DNA of 64,000 nucleotides, from the NCBI GenBank assembly GCA_029953615.1, contig CP124529.1, positions 2,198,998 through 2,262,997 on the forward strand, in the 5' to 3' direction. This document shows, piece after piece, positions 11,716 to 19,885 of this stretch; the stretch's first letter is position 1; each line of letters opens with the position of its first letter. The notes beneath the pieces were generated by a model. That model ran no database searches and was not told the origin of the DNA. It was given only the letters and a program-made list of their open reading frames with translations. Made by a program: the position numbers and the translations under genes. Source of the stretch: Pseudomonas putida (GTDB lineage Bacteria > Pseudomonadota > Gammaproteobacteria > Pseudomonadales > Pseudomonadaceae).

Positions 11716-13824
11716 ATGCCGGGTATAGAAGCCTTGGCCGAACGGCTGTCGACCTATCTTGGCCCCGAACAGGTCAACCTGGTCCGGCGTGCCTATTTCT
11801 ACGCCGAACAGGCCCACGATGGGCAGCGCCGCCGCAGTGGCGAGCCCTACGTGACCCACCCCCTGGCCGTGGCCAGCATCCTCGCCGACATGCACATGGA
11901 CCATCAAAGCCTGATGGCGGCCATGCTGCACGACGTGATCGAAGACACCGGCATCGCCAAGGAAGCCCTCAGCCAGCAATTTGGCGAGACCGTGGCCGAA
12001 CTGGTCGACGGGGTCAGCAAGCTGACCCAGATGAACTTCGAGACCAAGGCCGAGGCGCAGGCCGAAAACTTCCAGAAGATGGCCATGGCCATGGCACGCG
12101 ATATCCGCGTGATCCTGGTCAAGCTGGCCGACCGCCTGCACAACATGCGCACCCTGGAAGTGCTGTCCGGCGAAAAACGCCGGCGCATCGCCAAGGAAAC
12201 CCTCGAAATCTACGCCCCCATCGCCAACCGCCTGGGCATGCACACCGTGCGCGTGGAGTTCGAGGACCTCGGCTTCAAGGCCATGCACCCGATGCGCTCG
12301 TCGCTGATTCACAGGGCGGTAAAAAGCGCACGCGGCAATCGTAAAGAGATCGTCGCCAAGATCGAGCACTCGCTGGCCAACTGCCTGGCCGCCGACGGCA
12401 TCGAGGGCGAGGTCAGCGGCCGGCAGAAGCACCTCTATGGCATCTACAAGAAGATGCGTGGCAAGCGCCGCGCCTTCAACGAGATCATGGATGTGTACGC
12501 CTTCCGCATTGTCGTCGACAAGGTCGACACCTGCTACCGCGTGCTCGGCGCCGTGCACAACCTGTACAAGCCGCTGCCCGGTCGCTTCAAGGATTACATC
12601 GCGATCCCCAAAGCCAATGGCTACCAGTCGTTGCACACCACGCTGTTCGGCATGCACGGCGTGCCCATCGAAATCCAGATCCGCACCCGCGAGATGGAGG
12701 AGATGGCCAACAACGGCATCGCTGCGCACTGGCTGTACAAGTCCAACGACGACGAACAGCCCAAGGGCAGCCACGCCCGCGCCCGCCAGTGGGTCAAGGG
12801 CATCCTCGAGCTGCAGCAACGTGCCGGCAACTCGCTGGAGTTCATCGAGAGCGTGAAGATCGACCTGTTTCCGGACGAGGTCTACGTGTTCACGCCCAAA
12901 GGCCGCATCATGGAGCTGCCCAAAGGGTCCACGGCCGTCGATTTCGCCTACGCGGTGCATACCGACGTTGGCAACAGCTGCATCGCCTGCCGCATCAACC
13001 GCCGACTGGCGCCGCTGTCCGAACCGCTGCAAAGCGGCTCGACGGTGGAAATCGTCAGCGCCCCGGGCGCGCGGCCCAACCCGGCCTGGCTCAACTTCGT
13101 GGTTACCGGCAAGGCGCGCACGCACATCCGCCACGCGCTCAAGCAGCAGCGTCGCTCCGAGTCCATCAGCCTGGGCGAACGCCTGCTGAACAAGGTGCTC
13201 ACCGGCTTCGACAGCAGCCTGGAGATGATCCCTCAGGAGCGTATCCAGGCGATTCTTGCCGAGTACCGCCTGGAGCTGATCGAAGACCTGCTCGAAGACA
13301 TCGGCCTGGGCAACCGCATGGCCTACGTGGTCGCACGCCGCCTGCTGTCGGCCGAAGGCGAACAGCTGCCGGCACCGGAAGGCCCGCTGGCGATCCGCGG
13401 TACCGAAGGCCTGGTGCTGAGCTACGCCAAGTGCTGCACGCCGATTCCGGGCGACCCGATCGTCGGCCACCTGTCAGCCGGCAAGGGCATGGTCGTACAC
13501 CTGGAAAACTGCCGCAACATCAGTGAAATTCGCCACAACCCGGAGAAATGCGTACAGCTCTCCTGGGCCAAGGACATCACCGGTGAGTTCAATGTCGAGC
13601 TGCGTGTCGAACTGGAGCACCAGCGCGGCCTGATCGCCCTGCTGGCCAGCAGTGTCAACGCCGCCGACGGCAACATCGAGAAGATCAGCATGGACGAACG
13701 CGACGGCCGTATCAGCGTGGTCCAACTGGTGGTCAGCGTGCACGACCGCGTGCACCTGGCGCGTGTGATCAAGAAGCTGCGTACCCTGACCGGTGTGGTC
13801 CGCATCACCCGCATGCGTACGTAG
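11716..13824 (+). CDS. spoT: Bifunctional (p)ppGpp synthetase/hydrolase SpoT
   Basis: SpoT makes and degrades (p)ppGpp in response to nutrient stress. The 702-residue protein shows the full domain order. First is the HD hydrolase domain (YVTHP at 46-50; HDVIED at 72-77, intact). The synthetase domain follows, with [14 protein letters not shown] near 236-249. Then come the TGS domain beginning [24 protein letters not shown] near 395 and a C-terminal ACT domain. Because the hydrolase motif is complete, this is SpoT rather than RelA. An AGGAGGTG site lies six bases upstream of the ATG. ridA follows 23 bases downstream and is likely co-transcribed. Confidence 0.97.
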   Translation: MPGIEALAERLSTYLGPEQVNLVRRAYFYAEQAHDGQRRRSGEPYVTHPLAVASILADMHMDHQSLMAAMLHDVIEDTGIAKEALSQQFGETVAELVDGVSKLTQMNFETKAEAQAENFQKMAMAMARDIRVILVKLADRLHNMRTLEVLSGEKRRRIAKETLEIYAPIANRLGMHTVRVEFEDLGFKAMHPMRSSLIHRAVKSARGNRKEIVAKIEHSLANCLAADGIEGEVSGRQKHLYGIYKKMRGKRRAFNEIMDVYAFRIVVDKVDTCYRVLGAVHNLYKPLPGRFKDYIAIPKANGYQSLHTTLFGMHGVPIEIQIRTREMEEMANNGIAAHWLYKSNDDEQPKGSHARARQWVKGILELQQRAGNSLEFIESVKIDLFPDEVYVFTPKGRIMELPKGSTAVDFAYAVHTDVGNSCIACRINRRLAPLSEPLQSGSTVEIVSAPGARPNPAWLNFVVTGKARTHIRHALKQQRRSESISLGERLLNKVLTGFDSSLEMIPQERIQAILAEYRLELIEDLLEDIGLGNRMAYVVARRLLSAEGEQLPAPEGPLAIRGTEGLVLSYAKCCTPIPGDPIVGHLSAGKGMVVHLENCRNISEIRHNPEKCVQLSWAKDITGEFNVELRVELEHQRGLIALLASSVNAADGNIEKISMDERDGRISVVQLVVSVHDRVHLARVIKKLRTLTGVVRITRMRT

Positions 13825-13847
13825 TCCGCCAACCGCAAGGAGTCATC

Positions 13848-14228
13848 ATGAGCAAGACCGTCATCAACAGCGACAAGGCCCCTGCCGCCATCGGCACCTA
13901 CTCGCAGGCGATCAAAGCCGGCAACACCGTGTACATGTCGGGCCAGATCCCGCTGGACCCGAAGACCATGGAACTGGTCGATGGCTTCGAAGCCCAGACC
14001 GTACAGGTGTTCGAGAACCTCAAGGCCGTGGCTGAAGCCGCTGGCGGTTCGTTCAAGGACATCGTCAAGCTGAACATCTTCCTCACCGACCTGAGCCACT
14101 TCGCCAAGGTCAACGAGGTGATGGGCCGCTACTTCGAGCAGCCGTACCCGGCCCGCGCCGCCATCGGCGTTGCCGCGCTGCCGAAAGGCGCCCAGGTCGA
14201 AATGGACGCCATCCTGGTCATCGAATGA
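13848..14228 (+). CDS. ridA: RidA family enamine/imine deaminase
   Basis: RidA hydrolyses reactive enamines such as 2-aminoacrylate made by PLP enzymes, protecting other PLP proteins. The 126-residue product begins [37 protein letters not shown] and contains the signature region [24 protein letters not shown], including the active-site arginine in 'PARA'. Length and motifs are typical. It follows spoT closely, the conserved order in pseudomonads. Confidence 0.95.
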   Translation: MSKTVINSDKAPAAIGTYSQAIKAGNTVYMSGQIPLDPKTMELVDGFEAQTVQVFENLKAVAEAAGGSFKDIVKLNIFLTDLSHFAKVNEVMGRYFEQPYPARAAIGVAALPKGAQVEMDAILVIE

Positions 14229-14287
14229 TGCCCCGGTGACGGGCGCCCTGCCCGTCACCTTCCCTTCTCTGCAAGGTTATCCCCGTC

Positions 14288-15022
14288 ATGCGTCAAGCAC
14301 TGCCTTTCGCGCTGGCAGCCCTGCTTCTGGGCGGCTGCGCCAGCCACAAACCCGAAGATTTCAACGGCACCTGGATCAACCAGGACGCCATCGATGCGGC
14401 CGTCAAGGGCGGCAGCCTGCGTCAGGCGCTCAATGAGCACGGTCCGGTGTTCGAATGGAAGCTTGACGTCGCCAGCCAGCAGGCCAGCTACAGCAATGGT
14501 TTCGAAGCGGCCGACGGCCAGTTGAGCGCCACCGACAAGCAATGGCAGGCCAGCTTCCAGGGCGGCCAGACCGAGCAGTTGTCGCTCGATGGCGACGAAC
14601 TGCAGGCTGTCGATCAGAACGGCGGCAAGCAGACCTTCGTGCGCGCCAAGGCACCGGCAGCGGCCAATGCACCACTGGGCAGCAACTTCGAGAAGGCGCT
14701 GTACCAGGCCTTCCTGGGTGGCAACTGGAAGATTGTCGAAGGCCAGGGCAAAGGCGCCAGCGTGCGCTTCAGCGACACCGGCAATGTCACCGGCCTGCCC
14801 GGACCAGACCGTTTCGCCCTGTGCCTGGCGGGCGATTGCGCGACCATGGGTGGCAGCAATGACAGCCTGTGGCTGGAGCGCAATCAGCGCGGTGCACCGT
14901 TCATCCTCAAGCGCGATGGTGAGCAGCTGACGATCTATACGGCAGTAAACACCGCCAAAGCGGATGAATTCCCGCAACTGGCAGCGGGCGCCCGGCAATG
15001 GGTGCTGAAGCGGGATAGATAA
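14288..15022 (+). CDS. Predicted lipoprotein of unknown function
   Basis: The 244-residue product begins MRQALPFALAALLLGGCASHKPEDF, a clear lipoprotein signal with lipobox LLGGC (Cys18), so it should be lipid-anchored in the envelope. Serine at +3 suggests outer-membrane sorting by the usual rule. After the signal the sequence appears as two related halves, each with a 'NG/GN-T-W or NWKI-V' type opening, which may be lipocalin-like or repeat-like, but I do not recognise a family. It sits 59 bases after ridA and may be transcribed with it. No function is assigned. Confidence 0.8.
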   Translation: MRQALPFALAALLLGGCASHKPEDFNGTWINQDAIDAAVKGGSLRQALNEHGPVFEWKLDVASQQASYSNGFEAADGQLSATDKQWQASFQGGQTEQLSLDGDELQAVDQNGGKQTFVRAKAPAAANAPLGSNFEKALYQAFLGGNWKIVEGQGKGASVRFSDTGNVTGLPGPDRFALCLAGDCATMGGSNDSLWLERNQRGAPFILKRDGEQLTIYTAVNTAKADEFPQLAAGARQWVLKRDR

Positions 15023-15079
15023 ACTAGACGCGTGGGTACGCCGCCATGTCGAAACAAGGCGGTGTGCCCATGGGTTTGC

Positions 15080-15568
15080 TTACTGTCTGCTGTAAAAATC
15101 GCTCAGCGTTAACAGTTCTGAAGCTTCTACGCAGACGAACTCCAAGGCTACCAGCCCGCCCTGATCGTCATATGTCACACCAAGGACGACATCCTGTCCC
15201 GGCCAACCGTGCGCCTTTTTCAGGCTGTACCTGAAGCGGGTGTAGCCTCCATCAAACAGTTTCACGCGAAATTCTTCGCCATCAGCCAGGCAGCGCACAT
15301 CGTTGCGATTTGTGAGTGATGCAAACGGCTGCGGCAACCTGCCCTTGAAGTTATCGCGTACAAACACGTCAGCAAGCTCGACGCGGGCTTTGTCGAAAAC
15401 AAATCCCAGCGCCTGAAACTGTTGGTCATGAATCCTGAACGCCAGATACACGCCAGGCGCAGCCCAGCTGACGTCATCGAACTCCCCTGGCGGGATGAGG
15501 CCACTGCTAATAACCTCGCTGCGTTCGGCACCTAGCTTACCTATGTAGCGATTCAAGTCGAACACCAT
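15080..15568 (-). CDS. Orphan small protein, possibly DUF6392-like, lower GC
   Basis: The 162-residue protein starts MVFDLNRYIGKLGAERSEVISSG and has no signal peptide or membrane segment. The ATG at 15568 follows 'aggggaatt'; longer frame starts upstream lack a site. The N-terminal 'IG.LG....E.ISSGLIPPGEF' pattern faintly recalls DUF6392 proteins, which I associate with bacteriocin loci, but this is memory and not a search result. Base composition is visibly lower in GC than both neighbours and codon choice is less biased, which suggests later acquisition. Nothing else mobile is next to it. It is convergent with the lipoprotein gene. No function is assigned. Confidence 0.7.
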   Translation of the reverse strand: MVFDLNRYIGKLGAERSEVISSGLIPPGEFDDVSWAAPGVYLAFRIHDQQFQALGFVFDKARVELADVFVRDNFKGRLPQPFASLTNRNDVRCLADGEEFRVKLFDGGYTRFRYSLKKAHGWPGQDVVLGVTYDDQGGLVALEFVCVEASELLTLSDFYSRQ

Positions 15569-15678
15569 GTAATTCCCCTTTTTCAGCCATCTGTTTTTTG
15601 CAAAGCCTGTGCTTGGCAAAACCCAGCATGACCGTGAGCCGCGGCGAAGAAGGGGTACATATGCAGGGGCATCGGGAC

Positions 15679-16536
15679 TCAGCGCTTGCCCTCGAGAATG
15701 GCCGCGTATCCTTCCTTGTAAGTGGAGAATACCGGTGCCCAGCCCAATGCCCGCGCCCGGGCATTGCTGCAGCGCTTGCTGCCGGTGCGCCGCACGCGCT
15801 GCTCATCCGACCATTCGGTTACCCCCATGTACGCCCGCAGCCAGGCCACAACATCGGCCAGTGGCGCCGGGTCGTCGTCGACGCCGATGTAGCAGTCGTC
15901 GAGCACCTTGCCGTCGGCATCGGCCTGCAACAGGAACGCCAGCAGGCTGGCTGCGTCCTCGGCATGAATGCGATTGCCATAAAGCGGTGGCTCCTCGGCC
16001 ACTCGGTAGCCTTGGCGCACCTGGCTGAGTAGCCACTCGCGGCCAGGGCCATAGATGCCAGTCAGGCGTACCACGCTGGCCGGGATGCCGCTGGCCAGTG
16101 CCAGCCGTTCAGCCTCCAGCATCAACCGCCCGGAATAGCCTTCGGGCTCGGTGGCAGCGCCTTCTTCGATCCACTCGCCGTCCTTCTGTGCATACACGCT
16201 GCTGCTGGACACGAACAGCAGGCGTCGTGGGCGCTGGCCGCGCTCGGCCAGCCAGGCCAGCACATGGCGCAAACCGTCGACATACGCCGCCTGGTAACCC
16301 GCTTCGTCGTGCTGGCTGGCCGCCACGCAATACACCAGGTAGTCCGGCGCGCGCTGCGGCCAGGCGTCGGGAATCGATGGCTCGGACAAGTCCGCAGCCA
16401 CCGGTACGACCCCGGCAGGCAACTGCCCGACCGAGCGGCGCAGGCCACTCACCTGCCAGCCGCGCGCAAGCATCTGCCGGGCAAGGCGCCCGCCTACATC
16501 ACCACAACCCACCACCATCACGGAAAGGTCTGACAT
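15679..16536 (-). CDS. SDR family NAD(P)-dependent epimerase/reductase, YeeZ-like
   Basis: The 285-residue protein has an N-terminal Rossmann motif VMVVGCGDVGGRLARQML (GxGxxG, residues 6-23) and an atypical-SDR pattern with SSSSVYAQKDGEWIEE (Ser-rich strand followed by a tyrosine) and RLTGIYGPGREWL. These features match extended/atypical SDRs such as YeeZ, annotated as nucleoside-diphosphate-sugar epimerases without proven substrates. It is divergent from exbB with 190 bases between the starts. Confidence 0.85.
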   Translation of the reverse strand: MSDLSVMVVGCGDVGGRLARQMLARGWQVSGLRRSVGQLPAGVVPVAADLSEPSIPDAWPQRAPDYLVYCVAASQHDEAGYQAAYVDGLRHVLAWLAERGQRPRRLLFVSSSSVYAQKDGEWIEEGAATEPEGYSGRLMLEAERLALASGIPASVVRLTGIYGPGREWLLSQVRQGYRVAEEPPLYGNRIHAEDAASLLAFLLQADADGKVLDDCYIGVDDDPAPLADVVAWLRAYMGVTEWSDEQRVRRTGSKRCSNARARALGWAPVFSTYKEGYAAILEGKR

Positions 16537-16629
16537 CTCTGAACTCCCTAGACCAATTGATCAGCCCGACCACGCTACACGATGGATGGGTAGACCATAG
16601 GCGAAAAAAGCAACAAGATTACTTTTGTT

Positions 16630-16648
16630 AACAAGAATTACTTGCAAT
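16630..16648 (+). promoter_or_regulatory. Candidate Fur box upstream of exbB-exbD-tonB
   Basis: The 19-mer AACAAGAATTACTTGCAAT is AT-rich in a GC-rich background and aligns with the Fur consensus (I count about 13 of 19 matches to AATGAGAATTATTCTCATT). It lies roughly 80 bases before the exbB start. Iron control of tonB operons is well established in pseudomonads, so a Fur site is expected here. The exact boundaries are inferred. Confidence 0.5.
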
Positions 16649-16726
16649 AATGGCCGCCAAATTGTTCTCGGCCTACCTCGAGGCCTTGGAGAACGTTAAC
16701 TTCATTCTTCATCAGGTCCGGCCAGC

Positions 16727-17701
16727 ATGACACGTACTCAACCTTCCGCTTCGCCAACCCCGTCGCGCACCTGGCGCGCCATCGCCGCGCTGACACTCAG
16801 CCTGGTGCTGGCCCCGGTGGCCATGGCCGATGAGCCAACCGCCAATGCTGCCACGCCTGCAGCCGCTACTGCACCAGCTGCTCCGGCAGCCGCTCCAGTC
16901 GCAGCACCGGCTGACGGCGCAGCTACCGCCACCCCGGCTGATGCCCCGGTCGCGGTAGACCCGAGCGTCGAAGCCCTGGTTGAAGACACCTCGCTGGGCA
17001 TGGCCCACGACCTGTCCCCATGGGGCATGTACAAGAACGCCGACGTGGTGGTGAAGGCGGTCATGATCGGCCTGGCCATCGCCTCCATCATCACCTGGAC
17101 CATCTGGATCGCCAAAGGCTTCGAGCTGATGGGCGCCAAGCGTCGCCTGCGTAGTGAAATCGCCCTGCTGAAGAAGTCCGCCAGCCTCAAGGAAGCCAGC
17201 GAGGTTTCCAACAAGGAAGGCACCCTGGCCCACACGCTGGTCCACGATGCACTCGAAGAGATGCGCCTGTCGGCCAACGCTCGCGAAAAAGAAGGCATCA
17301 AGGAGCGCGTCAGCTTCCGCCTGGAGCGCCTGGTACACGCCAGCGGTCGTACCATGAGCAGCGGCACCGGCGTACTTGCCACCATCGGCTCCACTGCGCC
17401 ATTCGTCGGCCTGTTCGGTACCGTATGGGGCATCATGAACAGCTTCATCGGCATCGCCAAGACCCAGACCACCAACCTGGCCGTGGTTGCACCGGGTATC
17501 GCCGAGGCCCTGCTGGCCACCGCCCTGGGCCTGGTCGCAGCAATTCCGGCCGTGGTCATCTACAACGTCTTCGCCCGCTCCATTGCTGGCTACAAGGCAC
17601 AGGTGTCCGACGCCTCCGCCCAGGTGCTGCTGCTGGTCAGCCGTGACCTGGACCACCAGGGCAGCGACCGTGTTGCCCCGCACATGGTGAAAGTGGGGTA
17701 A
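16727..17701 (+). CDS. exbB: TonB-system biopolymer transport protein ExbB
   Basis: ExbB is the inner-membrane proton-channel subunit that, with ExbD, energises TonB for uptake through outer-membrane receptors. The 324 residues include an N-terminal extension with a cleavable signal-like segment (about 15-37) and an Ala/Pro/Thr-rich periplasmic stretch (about 40-85), both typical of Pseudomonas ExbB. The MotA/TolQ/ExbB domain follows, with helices near 104-126, 215-240 and 250-280 and the GTVWGIMNSFIGIA signature. It is the first gene of an exbB-exbD-tonB operon. Confidence 0.96.
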   Translation: MTRTQPSASPTPSRTWRAIAALTLSLVLAPVAMADEPTANAATPAAATAPAAPAAAPVAAPADGAATATPADAPVAVDPSVEALVEDTSLGMAHDLSPWGMYKNADVVVKAVMIGLAIASIITWTIWIAKGFELMGAKRRLRSEIALLKKSASLKEASEVSNKEGTLAHTLVHDALEEMRLSANAREKEGIKERVSFRLERLVHASGRTMSSGTGVLATIGSTAPFVGLFGTVWGIMNSFIGIAKTQTTNLAVVAPGIAEALLATALGLVAAIPAVVIYNVFARSIAGYKAQVSDASAQVLLLVSRDLDHQGSDRVAPHMVKVG

Positions 17702-17704
17702 GCC

Positions 17705-18133
17705 ATGGGCCTGCATCTCAACGAAGGTGGCGACGACCTCGCCGAAAACCACGAAATCAACGTTACGCCGTTCATCGACGTGATGCTGGTGCTGCTGATC
17801 ATCTTCATGGTTGCAGCCCCTCTGGCCACAGTCGACATCAAGGTCGATCTGCCCGCCTCGACCGCCAAGCCGGCGCCGAGGCCCGAGAAACCGGTGTTCG
17901 TCAGCGTCAAGGCCGACCAGAAGCTGTACGTCGGCGACGATCAGGTCCCGGCCCCCGACCAGCTTGGCCCGATGCTCGATGCCAAAACCAAGGGGGACAA
18001 GGAAACCACCATCTTCTTCCAGGCTGACAAAGGCGTGGATTACGGTGACCTGATGGAGGTGATGAACAACATGCGCGCGGCCGGCTACCTGAAAGTCGGT
18101 CTGGTAGGTCTCGAGACGGCAGCCAAGAAATGA
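17705..18133 (+). CDS. exbD: TonB-system biopolymer transport protein ExbD
   Basis: The 142-residue partner of ExbB has a single N-terminal membrane helix in the motif HEINVTPFIDVMLVLLIIFMVAAP (about residues 15-38), which carries the aspartate (in FIDVML) required for proton coupling. The remainder is periplasmic. The gene starts 3 bases after exbB and its stop codon overlaps the tonB start by four bases (ATGA), so translation is coupled. Confidence 0.96.
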   Translation: MGLHLNEGGDDLAENHEINVTPFIDVMLVLLIIFMVAAPLATVDIKVDLPASTAKPAPRPEKPVFVSVKADQKLYVGDDQVPAPDQLGPMLDAKTKGDKETTIFFQADKGVDYGDLMEVMNNMRAAGYLKVGLVGLETAAKK

Positions 18134-18861
18134 CAAGAACGCGCTCGAACATGGCGCGCTACGGTGGCAGCCTGGCGATCGTGCTGGGCGTGCACGTGGT
18201 CGCCGTGCTGCTGACGCTCAACTGGTCGGTGCCCCAGGCTATCGAGCTGCCCCCGGCAGCCATGATGGTCGAGCTGGCACCGTTGCCGGAGCCTGCGCCA
18301 CCACCACCGCCAAAAGCGGCCCCGCAGCCACCGGCACCGGTCGAGGAACCGCCGCTGCCGAAGCTGGCCGAGGCCCCCAAACCCAAGATCGCCATACCCA
18401 AGCCGCCCAAGCCAAAGGCCAAGCCGCAGCCGCCGAAGCCCGAGAAAAAGCCTGAGCCGCCGAAGGAAGCACCTCCGACCGAACAGACGGTAGACGCACC
18501 GCCCAGCAACACGCCACCGCAGAAGTCGGCGGCACCGGCGCCAAGCATTGCGTCCAACAGCAACGCCCTGCCGACCTGGCAGAGCGACCTGCTGCGTCAC
18601 CTGGCCAAGTACAAGCGCTACCCGGAAGACGCACGCCGCCGCGGCCTGCAGGGCATCAACCGCCTGCGCTTCGTGGTCGACGCCGAAGGCAAGGTGGTGT
18701 CGTACTCCATGGCCGGTGGCTCGGGCAGTGCCGCCCTCGACCGGGCGACCCTGGAAATGATCCGTCGGGCCGGCACGGTACCCAAGCCGCCACCCGAGTT
18801 GCTGAACAATGGCACGATCGAGGTCGTGGCACCGTTCGTCTACTCGCTGGACCGCCGCTAA
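18130..18861 (+). CDS. tonB: Energy transducer TonB
   Basis: TonB spans the periplasm and passes energy from ExbBD to TonB-dependent receptors. The 243-residue protein has an N-terminal signal-anchor (about 14-35, GSLAIVLGVHVVAVLLTLNW) and a long Pro/Lys/Glu-rich spacer (about 45-130). The C-terminal TonB domain includes the YP motif in KYKRYPEDARRRGLQGINRLRF near 157-178 and ends SLDRR. The start ATG overlaps the exbD stop. Several other TonBs exist in pseudomonads; this is the one fused in operon with exbBD. Confidence 0.95.
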   Translation: MTRTRSNMARYGGSLAIVLGVHVVAVLLTLNWSVPQAIELPPAAMMVELAPLPEPAPPPPPKAAPQPPAPVEEPPLPKLAEAPKPKIAIPKPPKPKAKPQPPKPEKKPEPPKEAPPTEQTVDAPPSNTPPQKSAAPAPSIASNSNALPTWQSDLLRHLAKYKRYPEDARRRGLQGINRLRFVVDAEGKVVSYSMAGGSGSAALDRATLEMIRRAGTVPKPPPELLNNGTIEVVAPFVYSLDRR

Positions 18862-18955
18862 GACTTTTGCTTCTGTCACAAATCGGCAAGTCTGATAACG
18901 TGCGTCTATCGATTGCAGCCGCTATGCTGGGCTCGCAACTTCATGGACGCACGTT

Positions 18956-19882
18956 ATGACCCTCACAGAATTACGCTACATCGTCACACTTGCCCAGGAA
19001 CAGCACTTCGGCCATGCCGCCGAGCGCTGTCACGTGAGCCAGCCGACCCTGTCGGTCGGTGTGAAGAAGCTCGAGGATGAGCTTGGCGTTTTGATCTTCG
19101 AACGCAGCAAGAGCGCGGTCCGCCTGACCCCGGTCGGTGAAAGCATCGTCGCCCAGGCGCAAAAGGTACTGGAGCAGGCCCAGGGCATTCGCGAGCTGGC
19201 CCAGGCCGGCAAGAACCAGCTCACCGCCCCGCTCAAGGTCGGCGCCATCTACACCGTCGGCCCATACCTGTTCCCGCACCTGATTCCGCAGCTGCACCGC
19301 GTGGCACCGCAGATGCCGCTGTACATCGAAGAGAACTTCACCCATGTACTGCGCGAAAAGCTGCGCAACGGCGAACTGGACGCGGTGATCATCGCCCTGC
19401 CGTTCAACGAAGCCGACGTGCTGACCCTGCCGCTGTACGACGAGCCGTTCTGCGCCCTGATGCCGGCCGACCACCCGTGGACGGCGAAAAAGACCATCGA
19501 CACCGCCATGCTCAACGACAAGAGCCTGTTGCTGCTCGGTGAAGGCCACTGCTTCCGCGACCAGGTACTGGAAGCCTGCCCAACGCTGAACAAGGGCGGT
19601 GAAGGCTCCAGGCACACCACGGTGGAGTCCAGCTCGCTGGAAACCATCCGTCACATGGTGGCCTCGGGCCTTGGCGTGTCGATCCTGCCACTGTCGGCGG
19701 TGCACAGCCACCACTACGCCCCCGGCGTCATCGAGGTTCGCCCACTGACCGCACCGGCTCCATTCCGCACCGTGGCCATCGCCTGGCGCGCCAGCTTCCC
19801 GCGGCCGAAGGCCATCGAGATCCTCGCCGACTCGATCCGCCTGTGCTCGGTCGCCAAAACCCCTGCGGAACAGCCGGCCTGA
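18956..19882 (+). CDS. oxyR: Hydrogen peroxide-sensing regulator OxyR
   Basis: OxyR is a LysR-family activator of katA/katB, ahp and other peroxide genes. The 308-residue protein has the N-terminal helix-turn-helix (EQHFGHAAERCHVSQPTLSVGVKKLEDEL) and, decisively, GEGHCFRDQVLEAC with Cys199 and Cys208, which form the redox disulfide. recG follows after only 3 bases; an oxyR-recG operon is known in Pseudomonas and links peroxide sensing to DNA repair. Confidence 0.97.
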   Translation: MTLTELRYIVTLAQEQHFGHAAERCHVSQPTLSVGVKKLEDELGVLIFERSKSAVRLTPVGESIVAQAQKVLEQAQGIRELAQAGKNQLTAPLKVGAIYTVGPYLFPHLIPQLHRVAPQMPLYIEENFTHVLREKLRNGELDAVIIALPFNEADVLTLPLYDEPFCALMPADHPWTAKKTIDTAMLNDKSLLLLGEGHCFRDQVLEACPTLNKGGEGSRHTTVESSSLETIRHMVASGLGVSILPLSAVHSHHYAPGVIEVRPLTAPAPFRTVAIAWRASFPRPKAIEILADSIRLCSVAKTPAEQPA

Positions 19883-19885
19883 GTC

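Noticed and set aside
11350..13470. A 706-codon open frame antisense to spoT
   Set aside because: High-GC codon bias leaves long antisense frames open; this one mirrors spoT, has no ribosome site and low-complexity composition.
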